Source of the DNA: Opitutaceae bacterium
Lineage (GTDB): Bacteria; Verrucomicrobiota; Verrucomicrobiia; Opitutales; Opitutaceae
DNA: 14,772 bases
Direction of reading: 5' to 3'
Assembly (NCBI GenBank): GCA_031282705.1
Contig: JAITDF010000307.1
Location: 1-14,772 of the forward strand
Below are positions 1 through 6,275 of this stretch, one piece after another. Within the stretch, counting starts at the first letter, position 1, and each line of letters begins with the position of its first letter. The position numbers and the translations under genes were made by a program. The notes beneath the pieces are model-generated. The model made no database searches. It was given only the letters and a program-made list of their open reading frames with translations, and was not told the origin of the DNA.

Positions 1-763
1 GCAGCGAATCGAGGCTGACGTTGACGCGGCGGACGCCCGCGCGGCGGAGCGCGGCGGCGCGGGCGGCGAGCAACTGGCCGTTGGTCGTCAGCGCCAGCTC
101 CGGGATGCCGAGCGCGGCGGTGTCGCTGATGAGTTCCGGCAGGTCGCGGCGCAGCAGCGGCTCGCCGCCGGTGAAACGCACGCGGCGCACGGGGCGGACG
201 TCGTGGATGAGGGCGACGAGGCGGACGAGGTCGTCGGCGGGCAGTTCGGAGCAGCCTGCGGCGGAAGTGGCAAGTGGCAAGTGGCAAGTATCAAGTGGCA
301 GGCGGGTGCTTTCGGCGTCGGCGCCGTGCGCTTCGCGCACCGCGTTTTCGCCGCCGCCGCGCGCCGCACTTTCCTTGTCACTTGGCACTTGCCACTTGTC
401 ACTTCCGCCGGCTCCGCCGGCGGGCAGGCAGTAGGCGCAGCGGAGCTGGCAGCGCGTCGTCACCGAAAGGCGCACGACCACGCCGGCATCGACGGCGGTG
501 ACAATCGGGGCGGCGGTGGCGGACGGGGCGGGGGAATAAATTCCCCCGTCGAAAGCGGCGACAAGTCGCCGCACTCCATAATAGGGCGGCGGTATTTTTA
601 TGGAGTGCGGTGACTTGTCACCGCTTTTGACGGGGCGATTTATCGCCCCGCCAGAGGGGGGCTGGATGTCCACGATGTCGGCGGCGGCGGGGGCGCCGTC
701 TGGCAAGCAGGATGCTTGCCCTACTATGGCGGCGGTGGCGGCGGTGGTGGTGTCCGTTTCCAT
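1..763 (-). CDS. moaA: GTP 3',8-cyclase MoaA (radical SAM), 3' end cut by window edge, repeat-invaded
   Basis: Catalyses the first step of molybdenum cofactor synthesis, the radical SAM rearrangement of GTP to 3',8-cyclo-GTP, in the cytoplasm. The frame is open for 254 codons from an ATG at 763 to the window edge. The SAM-cluster motif CQLRCAYC (Cys105, 109, 112) follows RLSVTTR, and FTGGEPLLRRDL (TGGEP at 198-202) and LTTNGQLL follow, ending at NVSLDSL. Two things are odd. The Cys motif sits about 80 residues later than in typical MoaA because residues about 13-80 are repeat-derived. About 45 extra residues (SDKWQV ... DTCHLPLATS) also separate the Cys motif from TGGEP. No other in-frame ATG was seen between 763 and the Cys motif; GTG starts further in are possible. 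It starts 17 nt after the PLP-enzyme stop, so it is probably the last visible operon gene. The family call is firm; whether the interrupted protein is active is unknown. Confidence 0.88.
   Translation of the reverse strand, partial: METDTTTAATAAIVGQASCLPDGAPAAADIVDIQPPSGGAINRPVKSGDKSPHSIKIPPPYYGVRRLVAAFDGGIYSPAPSATAAPIVTAVDAGVVVRLSVTTRCQLRCAYCLPAGGAGGSDKWQVPSDKESAARGGGENAVREAHGADAESTRLPLDTCHLPLATSAAGCSELPADDLVRLVALIHDVRPVRRVRFTGGEPLLRRDLPELISDTAALGIPELALTTNGQLLAARAAALRRAGVRRVNVSLDSL
265..404. repeat. Element I, copy 1: facing heptamer arrays inside moaA
   Basis: A left array of about five 7-nt units (AAGTGGC, AAGTATC) spans 265-299, and an inverted array (CTTGTCA, CTTGGCA, CTTGCCA) spans 374-404. 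The spacer holds a small hairpin GTGCG-CTTCG-CGCAC at 326-340. The flanks mirror each other (CGGCGG before, CCGCCG after), so the whole unit is an imperfect inverted repeat. It lies wholly inside moaA and is read without a stop, giving SDKWQVPSDK from one arm and LDTCHLPLATS from the other. A second copy lies at 3626-3853. Confidence 0.9.
502..725. repeat. Element II, copy A: composite palindromic repeat coding the MoaA N-terminal extension
   Basis: In plus-strand order the blocks are: CAATCGGGG followed by GGCGGTGGCGGACGGGGCGG and GGGAATAAAT; a variable centre of nested palindromes; CCGCCAGAGGGGGG then TGGATGTCCACG; a GGC-rich stretch; and CGCCGTCTGGCAAGCAGGAT continuing to GCTTGCCCTACT. The last block contains a hairpin GCAAGCA-GGA-TGCTTGC (703-719). 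The same blocks in the same order recur at 2945-3099. In moaA they are read as GQASCLPDG, VDIQPPSGG and IYSPAPSATA. Confidence 0.88.
543..650. repeat. Nested double-hairpin inverted repeat within element II copy A
   Basis: The left arm (543-581) and right arm (598-635) are reverse complements with few mismatches. Each arm carries its own perfect hairpin: GCGGCGACAAGTCGCCGC at 555-572 and GCGGTGACTTGTCACCGC at 607-624. The two differ by a C-to-T change paired with a G-to-A change, so base pairing is kept in both. A further perfect palindrome, CGGGGCGATTTATCGCCCCG, follows at 631-650. This centre is absent from copy B at 2945-3099. It is still open in the moaA frame. Confidence 0.85.
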
Positions 764-780
764 TGTTCCGTTTCCATTGC

Positions 781-2319
781 TCAAGCCGGGCCGCGGCGCG
801 GGGCCTTGGGGAGGGAGGAGGGATTTTTCGCGATGTCACGGAGCGCGGCGAGGAGGCGGTCGATCCCGGCGGGCGTGTTGTAGAAGTGCGTGGAGACGCG
901 GATGCCGTCGGCGTCTTTGTGGCGCGAGCCGCGCACGGTGATGCCTTCGCGGGTTTGGAGGGCGTAAATCACGTCGGCACCGGCGGCGCCGGCGATGGCG
1001 AGCGAGGTGATGCCGGCGGAGAGCGCGGGGGCGGCGGGCGTGAGGAGGCTCACGCCGGGGATGGCCGCCGCGCCGTCGCGCAGGCACCCGCCGAGGGCGC
1101 GGACGCGCGCCTCGATGTTTTGTTTGCCGACGGCGTTTTGGAAATCCACGGCGGCGCCGATGCCGATGGCGGCGGGGATGTTGTACTGGCCGTTTTGTTC
1201 GTAGCGGCGGGCGGAGGGCGGGCCGCCGCGGCGTTCGCCGGGGTTGTGGTGGCCCATGAGCGGGATGATTTGGTCCTGCAATTCCTTGCGGAGGAAAAAG
1301 ACGCCGGTGCCGGTGCCGGCGAGGAGCCATTTCTGGCCGCCCGACGCATAGTGGTCAACGCCGGTGGCGGCGGCGTCGAACGGGAGCGCGCCGAGGGCCT
1401 GCACGCCGTCCACGGAGAGCAGGGCGCCGTGGCGGTGGGCGAGCGCGGCGAGTTCGGCGAGCGGGTGGATGAGGCCGTTGACGTAGGAGACGTGGCTGGC
1501 GACGAGGACGCGGGTGCGCGGGGTGATGGCGCGGGCGTAGGCGGCGGTGATTTCGCCGGGGGAGGCGGGGAGGAGCGGGATTTCGGCGGTGACGATTTTT
1601 ATGCCGGGGCGTTTTTCGAGCGCCTGGTAGGCGCCGGTGGCGCTGAAGTGTTCGAGCGAGCCGATGACGACCTCGTCGCCGGGGCGCCAGTCGAGGCCGC
1701 GGGCAAAGATGTTGAGGCCCTCGGTGGTGCTGCGGGTGATGGCGATTTCGTCGGGGGAGGCGTTGACGAAGGCGGCGAGGCGGCGGCGGACGGCGTCGAG
1801 TTCGCGTTGGCGGAAGCTGTCGCGCGGGTTGTCCGAAAGCGTGGCGTCCCAGCGGGCGCGGGTGTCGCGCACGGGGCGCGGCACGGGGCCGAGGGTGCCG
1901 TTGTTGAGGAAGACGAGGCCGCCCACGATGTTGAAATGCGAGCGCACCTCGCGCCAGAAGGCCTCGTCGGCGGGGCCGTCGAACTTGGGCGTGGCGGCGG
2001 GGGCGAGCGGGTCGGCGGGCGGGCCGCCGGGCGGCGGCGACGGCGGGCGGGCGGGTTTTTCGGCGGCGGCGGCGGCGAGGGTGCCGGCGCCGGCGGCGGC
2101 GAAGCCGAGCGTGGCGGCGGCGGAGCGCGAGAGGAACCAGCGGCGCGACACGGCGGGCGGTTTCGCGGGTTGCGGCACCGGGCGCGGTGCGTGCCGGCGG
2201 GCTGCTGCCGGCGCGGCGGCGGCGGTGGTGGTGGCGGCGGCAGCGGCGACGGTGGCGATGGCGTTGCCGGCGGTGATGGCGCCAGCGGCGGTGGTGGCGG
2301 GTGATGTGCGGTTGTTCAT
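781..2319 (-). CDS. Tat-exported class V PLP-dependent enzyme (aminotransferase V / isopenicillin N epimerase-like)
   Basis: A 512-residue fold-type I PLP enzyme of the class V aminotransferase / NifS-like superfamily. Visible motifs are FLNNGTLGP (138-146), RSTTEGLN (196-203), SHVSYVNG (275-282), SVDGVQALG with the ring-nitrogen Asp304, GGQKWLLAGTGTG with the Schiff-base Lys330, and RVSTHFYNTPAGIDRLL near the end. The catalytic Cys loop of cysteine desulfurases is not seen; the only cysteine noticed in the catalytic half is Cys412. A twin-arginine signal SRRWFLSRSAAATLGFAAAG lies at 58-77, after an unusually long Ala-rich lead. The ATG at 2319 overlaps the MOSC-MobA stop as ATGA, which supports this start; a GTG at 2178 (residue 48) would give a more normal Tat lead. 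The closest functional analogue I know is PvdN, a Tat-exported PLP enzyme of pyoverdine maturation. The reaction here is unknown. Confidence 0.85.
   Translation of the reverse strand: MNNRTSPATTAAGAITAGNAIATVAAAAATTTAAAAPAAARRHAPRPVPQPAKPPAVSRRWFLSRSAAATLGFAAAGAGTLAAAAAEKPARPPSPPPGGPPADPLAPAATPKFDGPADEAFWREVRSHFNIVGGLVFLNNGTLGPVPRPVRDTRARWDATLSDNPRDSFRQRELDAVRRRLAAFVNASPDEIAITRSTTEGLNIFARGLDWRPGDEVVIGSLEHFSATGAYQALEKRPGIKIVTAEIPLLPASPGEITAAYARAITPRTRVLVASHVSYVNGLIHPLAELAALAHRHGALLSVDGVQALGALPFDAAATGVDHYASGGQKWLLAGTGTGVFFLRKELQDQIIPLMGHHNPGERRGGPPSARRYEQNGQYNIPAAIGIGAAVDFQNAVGKQNIEARVRALGGCLRDGAAAIPGVSLLTPAAPALSAGITSLAIAGAAGADVIYALQTREGITVRGSRHKDADGIRVSTHFYNTPAGIDRLLAALRDIAKNPSSLPKAPRRGPA
2316..2319 (-). 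other. ATGA stop/start overlap
   Basis: The TGA of the MOSC-MobA gene (2318-2316) and the ATG of the PLP enzyme (2319-2317) share two bases. This arrangement is typical of translational coupling and fixes the two genes in one transcript. It is the main evidence for choosing the start of the PLP enzyme. Confidence 0.8.
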
Positions 2320-3587
2320 GTTGTTGGCGAGGTTTCGGGAAAAAGGGCGGCGTAGTCGGCGGGGGTGTTGCAGTTGGCGAAAATTTCGCGGTGCCCCGGC
2401 GGGATTTCGGCGAGCCGCAGCAGGCCGCGCCCCGCCAGTAGCGGGAGCAGGCGGCGCAGCGAGCAATCGCCCGCGGCGAGGGCGGCGGCCGCCAGCGGCG
2501 CCGCCTCCGCCGGATAAATCGCGGCGAGCGGTTCGGGGACTCCGGCGGCGCACGCGGCGGCGCCGGCGCCGGGCTGGCAGAAGCGGAGAAGCCAGACGAA
2601 CCAAGCGGCATCAATGCGCGGCAGGTCCACGGCGAGCAGCATGACGAGCGCGCCGGGCGGCTCCGCCGAGAGCGCGGCGTGCAGGCCGGCGAGCGGGCCG
2701 GCGCCGGGAAAGCGGTCGCGCAGCACGCGCGCGGAGGCGTCCGCCAGACCGGGCGGCGGGAGTTGCCGCCGGCGGAGCACGACGGACACGCGTTCCGCGC
2801 CGGCTTCGTGCAGCACGCGCGCCTGGCGGCGCCAGAGCGGTTCGCCGGCGGCGGGCAGGAGGGCTTTGTCGCGGCCCATGCGGCGGGAGCGTCCGCCGAG
2901 GAGAAGCGCGCCGGTCAGCGGGGCGGCGGGGGGGGCGGCGGCGGCAATCGGGGGGGCGGTGGCGGACGGGGCGGGGGAATAAATGGCAGACTGTCGGGCT
3001 TCGCCCTCGAAACCCCCGCCAGAGGGGGGTTGGATGTCCACGGCGGCGGCGGGGGCGGCGGCGGGGGCGCCGTCTGGCAAGCAGGATGCTTGCCCTACTT
3101 TGGCGGCGGCGTCGGGGGCCGCGCGGAGCCAGCCGGTGGTCAGCACTTCGCAGCGGAGGCCGCCGCGGCCGCGCAGCCAGGCTTCCGCGCCGGGGCCGAT
3201 CGCGTCGTTCATCCAGTGGCAGGGGCGGCATTCTTCGAGGCCGCGGAGGGTGATGTTTTGCAGCGAAAAAACCCGGCCGATGAGGGCGTTGAGGTCGGCG
3301 GCGCCGGCGACGAGGAGGTTGCGGCGGAGGGCGGAGGGTTGCGCGGCGGGCAGCGCGAGTTCGGCGCGGAGGCGCTCGAAAATTTCGGCGGAGAAGAGTG
3401 TGACCTGGCCGTTGTGCCGGGTGGGTTGGGAAAAATACCGGTCGCCGCGCAGGCCGAGGCCGGCGACGCATTCCACCGCGGCGACTTCGCGAATCGGGTG
3501 GTCGGCGGGCGCCAGCCCGTGGCGGCCGACGAAGCGGTGGCCGTCTGAGATGAAGATGCGTTGGAGGTTGAGCGCGGGCGCGGGCAT
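2316..3587 (-). CDS. mobA: MOSC domain - molybdenum cofactor guanylyltransferase (MobA) fusion
   Basis: A 423-residue two-domain cytoplasmic protein. Residues 1-155 are a MOSC domain: ISDGHRFVGRHG, VECVAGLGLRGDRYF, GQVTLFSAEIF, then LEECRPCHWM, where Cys123 matches the conserved MOSC cysteine. Residues 224-423 are MobA: LLGGRSRRMGRDKALLP (GTP-binding loop), LLAVDLPRID (metal-binding Asp region), GDCSLRRLL and NTPADYA. MobA joins GMP to molybdopterin to give the MGD cofactor needed by the two Mo oxidoreductases upstream. MOSC domains bind or hand over sulfur or the cofactor, so the fusion may couple cofactor handling to guanylylation. Residues 161-222 are a linker built from element II (GQASCLPDG, VDIQPPSGGG, IYSPAPSATAPP). 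It starts 9 nt after the preceding oxidoreductase stop and overlaps the next gene by 4 nt. No clear Shine-Dalgarno is seen. Confidence 0.9.
   Translation of the reverse strand: MPAPALNLQRIFISDGHRFVGRHGLAPADHPIREVAAVECVAGLGLRGDRYFSQPTRHNGQVTLFSAEIFERLRAELALPAAQPSALRRNLLVAGAADLNALIGRVFSLQNITLRGLEECRPCHWMNDAIGPGAEAWLRGRGGLRCEVLTTGWLRAAPDAAAKVGQASCLPDGAPAAAPAAAVDIQPPSGGGFEGEARQSAIYSPAPSATAPPIAAAAPPAAPLTGALLLGGRSRRMGRDKALLPAAGEPLWRRQARVLHEAGAERVSVVLRRRQLPPPGLADASARVLRDRFPGAGPLAGLHAALSAEPPGALVMLLAVDLPRIDAAWFVWLLRFCQPGAGAAACAAGVPEPLAAIYPAEAAPLAAAALAAGDCSLRRLLPLLAGRGLLRLAEIPPGHREIFANCNTPADYAALFPETSPTT
2945..3099. repeat. Element II, copy B: linker between MOSC and MobA
   Basis: It shares the outer blocks of copy A (502-725) in the same order and orientation: CAATCGGGG plus the GGCGGTGGCGGACGGGGCGG block, GGGAATAAAT, CCGCCAGAGGGGGG plus TGGATGTCCACG, and the GCAAGCA-GGA-TGCTTGC hairpin (3077-3093). 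Its centre is short and different, with a small GGGC-TTC-GCCC palindrome, and lacks the double hairpin of copy A. It is translated in the same frame as copy A, giving GQASCLPDG ... VDIQPPSGG ... IYSPAPSATA. Confidence 0.88.
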
Positions 3588-3596
3588 GGTCGTGGG

Positions 3597-6230
3597 TCAG
3601 GCGCCGGTGCCGGCGCCAGCGCCGGCAAGTGACAAGTGGCAAGTATCAAGTGACAAGTGGGCGGCTGCGCCGCCGCCAGCAAGTGACGAGCGGGCGGTCT
3701 CGCCGGCGGCGGCAAGTGACAGGCGGGCGGTTTCGCTGCCGCCGCCGCTGCCGCCGCTACCGCCGCCGCCGGCTTCGGCGCCGCTGCCAGCGTCGCCGCG
3801 CGTTTCGCGCGCCGCATTCTTCTTGTTACTTGATACTTGATACTTGTCACTTGCGGCAGCGCCGGCGGCGCCGCCGCCGAGCCTGGTGATTTGCACGAGC
3901 GTCTGGCTGGAGGGGGCGGTGACGAGCGGGTCGTAGGCTTTTTCGGGGTCGGTGCTGTAGAGGTTGTTGACGTTGGCGCCGCCGTCGCCGGGGAGATAGC
4001 CGGGTTTGTTGAGTTCGTCGCATTTCTGCCACCAGCCGTGCAGCGCCATGACGGTGTCGGGGCGGATGCCGGGGAAGATTTCGGCGCGGAATCTGGCGGT
4101 GCCGTGGGGGGACTCGACGAGCACCCAGTCGCCGTCGGCGATGCCGCGGGGGCGGGCGGCGTCGGGGTGGATGTGGATGAACGGGTCGGGCGTGACTTCG
4201 CGGAGGAAGGGGACGTTGCGCAGCCAGCTCGCGTTATAGACCTTGGAGGTGTGGTAGTCGGAGAGGATGAGCGGGTAGCGGGCGGCGAGTCCGGGTGTGG
4301 CGGTGAGGCTTTCGGGCGGTTCGCGCCAGACGGGGAGGGGGCTGAAGCCGTGCTGCGCGAAGAGGGTTTGGTAGATGGCGAGTTTGCCCTGGGGGAGGTA
4401 GGGGCCTTTGTCGAGGCGCGTGCTGCGGGCGGCGAAGGCCTGCGCGTATTTTTCATAGACGGGTTTGCGCGGGCGGGGTTTTGTTTCGATGCCGAGCGGG
4501 TGTTTGCGGAGTTCGGCGATGGTCACGCCGTGGGGTTTGAGCTGCTGGTTGGTGTAGTTTTCAAAACTGCCGTCCCACATTTCCTTTTTGTAGCCCATTT
4601 TCACGCCGAGCTCGATCCAGAACTCGTAGTCGGACTTGTAGTCGCCGAGGGGTTCGATGACGCGGTTGCGGGCCATGAGGCGGTTGCCGGCCATGCCGAA
4701 ATAGAGGTCGCTTTCGTAGAAGGTGGTGACGGGGATGACGATGTCGGCGTAGTCGGTCTCGGCGGTGCGGGTGACGTCTATGACGACGAAGAAGTCGAGT
4801 TTTTTGAGGGCGGCGATGACGTTTTTCGAGCCGCGGTTCGAGACGGACGGCTGGGTGCCGGGCGCCATGATGGCGCGGGGCAGGTAGGGTTTTTCGGTGA
4901 GGACGGCTTCGAGGATGCGGTAGTAGCCGGAGGAGGTGCCTTCGATCATCGGCTGGAAGGGGCGGGGAAATTCGGGGCCGATGAGTTTGTCTATCCATTC
5001 CTGGGTGACGCGTTCGCCGAGTTCGCCGGCGAGGCCGCCGGGGCGGCCGAAGCCGCCGCCGCCGAGGAGGTTGCCGCCGGGGCGGTCGAGGTGGCCGCAG
5101 ATGCCCATGAGGATGGCGATGGCGCGGATGGCGTCGCAGCAACTGGTGGCGTGCTCGAAGCCGTTGCCGGTGCTGATGCTGGAGTGCCGCGTGGTGGCGT
5201 AGAGGCGGGCGACTTCGCGGATTTGCGCGGCGGGCACGCCGGTGATGCGCTCCGCCCATTCGGGGGTTTTGTCGCGGACGTGGGGGACGAGCTGGTCGAA
5301 GCCGTGGGTCCATTTTTCAACGAAGTCGTGGTCGTAGAGGTCTTCGTTGATGACCACGTGGAGGAACGCGAGGGCGAGGGCGGCGTCGGTGCCGGGGCGG
5401 ACGGGGACCCAGATGTCGGAGAGGGCGACGTCGGGTTCGACGGAGGGTTTTATGGCGATGATTTTCACGCCGCGGGCCTTGGCGTCGAGGATTTCCTTGA
5501 TGCCGCCTTTCGAGGAGCCGGAATAGACGGGTTGCTGCGCCCAGATGATGAACAGTTTGGTGCTGGCGAGGTCGGGGCGCGGGGAGCCGCCGACGGTGTA
5601 GGCGAAGGAGAACGCCTTTTGCATGGCGCAGATGCCGCTGTGGCCGAAATTCGGGCTGCCGTGCGCGTAGAGGAAGCGGCACATGAACTCCTTGTAATGG
5701 CGGCCGGCGGGCGAGAGGATGGCGAGCGACTCGGGGCCGTATTTCTCCTTCTGCTCCTTGAGTCTGGCGGCGATGGTGTCGAGGGCTTCGTCCCACGAGA
5801 TTTTCTCAAATTTGCCCTCGCCCTTCGCGCCGGCGCGGCGGAGCGGGGAGCGGATGCGCTCCGGGGAATAAACCCATTGCGGCGAGGCGTAGGCCTTGGG
5901 GCAGAGGCGGCCCTGGTTGAGCGGCCACTCCTTCCAGCCGCCTTTCAGGCCGGCAAATCTGCCGTCGCGCACGATGGCGTGGAGGCCGCAGCCGGCGCCG
6001 GGGCCGCACATGGCGCAGAAGGTGGTGACGATTTTGTCGCCGGGGCGCGGGCGCAGCGGGCCGGCGGGCGGCGGCGGCGCGGGCCGCGTTTTTTTCGCGA
6101 TGGAGAGCGCGGCGGCACCGCCGGCGGCGGTGGCACCGACGCCGGCGGCGGTGGTCTGGATGAATTTGCGCCGGGTCCAGCGGGTGGATGGGCGGGCCGG
6201 GGTGTTATTGCTGGCGTCGGCGGCGGGCAT
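3597..6230 (-). CDS. Tat-exported molybdopterin oxidoreductase, catalytic subunit 1 (PsrA/PhsA/ArrA-like), with repeat-derived C-terminal tail
   Basis: An 877-residue periplasmic bis-MGD enzyme of the DMSO reductase superfamily. The Tat signal TRRKFIQTTAAG lies at 19-30. The N-terminal [4Fe-4S] site is Cys72-x2-Cys75-x5-Cys81-x28-Cys110. GHSGICAMQKAFSF places Cys201 as the likely Mo ligand, as in polysulfide, thiosulfate and arsenate reductases. Other family marks are ISWDEALDTIA, the ADIVIPVTTFYESD segment and the C-terminal domain around GWWQKCDELNKPG and NNLYSTDPEKAYDPLV. The core ends at Leu784, exactly where the paralogue at 7147-9456 terminates. The final 93 residues (Gly/Ala/Ser-rich, with SDKYQVSSNKK and LDTCHLSLAG) come from element I. 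The start is 45 nt downstream of the ferredoxin gene. Substrate cannot be assigned; arsenate, thiosulfate, polysulfide or tetrathionate reductase, or an oxidase-direction enzyme, are all possible. Confidence 0.9.
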   Translation of the reverse strand: MPAADASNNTPARPSTRWTRRKFIQTTAAGVGATAAGGAAALSIAKKTRPAPPPPAGPLRPRPGDKIVTTFCAMCGPGAGCGLHAIVRDGRFAGLKGGWKEWPLNQGRLCPKAYASPQWVYSPERIRSPLRRAGAKGEGKFEKISWDEALDTIAARLKEQKEKYGPESLAILSPAGRHYKEFMCRFLYAHGSPNFGHSGICAMQKAFSFAYTVGGSPRPDLASTKLFIIWAQQPVYSGSSKGGIKEILDAKARGVKIIAIKPSVEPDVALSDIWVPVRPGTDAALALAFLHVVINEDLYDHDFVEKWTHGFDQLVPHVRDKTPEWAERITGVPAAQIREVARLYATTRHSSISTGNGFEHATSCCDAIRAIAILMGICGHLDRPGGNLLGGGGFGRPGGLAGELGERVTQEWIDKLIGPEFPRPFQPMIEGTSSGYYRILEAVLTEKPYLPRAIMAPGTQPSVSNRGSKNVIAALKKLDFFVVIDVTRTAETDYADIVIPVTTFYESDLYFGMAGNRLMARNRVIEPLGDYKSDYEFWIELGVKMGYKKEMWDGSFENYTNQQLKPHGVTIAELRKHPLGIETKPRPRKPVYEKYAQAFAARSTRLDKGPYLPQGKLAIYQTLFAQHGFSPLPVWREPPESLTATPGLAARYPLILSDYHTSKVYNASWLRNVPFLREVTPDPFIHIHPDAARPRGIADGDWVLVESPHGTARFRAEIFPGIRPDTVMALHGWWQKCDELNKPGYLPGDGGANVNNLYSTDPEKAYDPLVTAPSSQTLVQITRLGGGAAGAAASDKYQVSSNKKNAARETRGDAGSGAEAGGGGSGGSGGGSETARLSLAAAGETARSSLAGGGAAAHLSLDTCHLSLAGAGAGTGA
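3626..3853. repeat. Element I, copy 2: facing heptamer arrays at the 3' end of the Mo oxidoreductase gene
   Basis: The termini are a perfect 11-bp inverted repeat: CAAGTGACAAG at 3626-3636 and CTTGTCACTTG at 3843-3853. Inside are arrays of 7-nt units (3627-3660 and 3822-3853) and single extra units near 3680 and 3713 separated by GC-rich spacer. A CGCGCG-TTT-CGCGCG hairpin lies near 3797-3811, at the position of the hairpin in copy 1. The block next to the 3822 array (CGCGCGCCGCATT) matches copy 1 (CGCGCGCCGCACT). The whole element is open in the host frame. Confidence 0.9.
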
Positions 6231-6275
6231 GGTTTTTCGGAGGTTGGGAGCTGGTTGCGGGCTGCTTTTTCCGGG

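Noticed and set aside
265..404. CRISPR array
   Set aside because: Units are 7 nt and directly adjacent, with inverted arrays and no unique spacers of CRISPR length.
712..2304. Long plus-strand open frame of 530 codons
   Set aside because: It is antisense to the PLP enzyme, is extremely Gly/Ala/Glu-rich, has no recognisable motif, and is expected by chance at this GC content.
781..2319. Assignment as cysteine desulfurase (SufS/IscS)
   Set aside because: The C-terminal region around GITVRGSRHKDADGIRVS lacks the catalytic cysteine, and the protein carries a Tat signal.
2320..2604. N-terminal extension of the PLP enzyme into the MOSC-MobA gene
   Set aside because: It would be an out-of-frame reading of MobA sequence, Arg/Pro-rich and unlike any leader. 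The ATGA overlap at 2316-2319 gives a better start.
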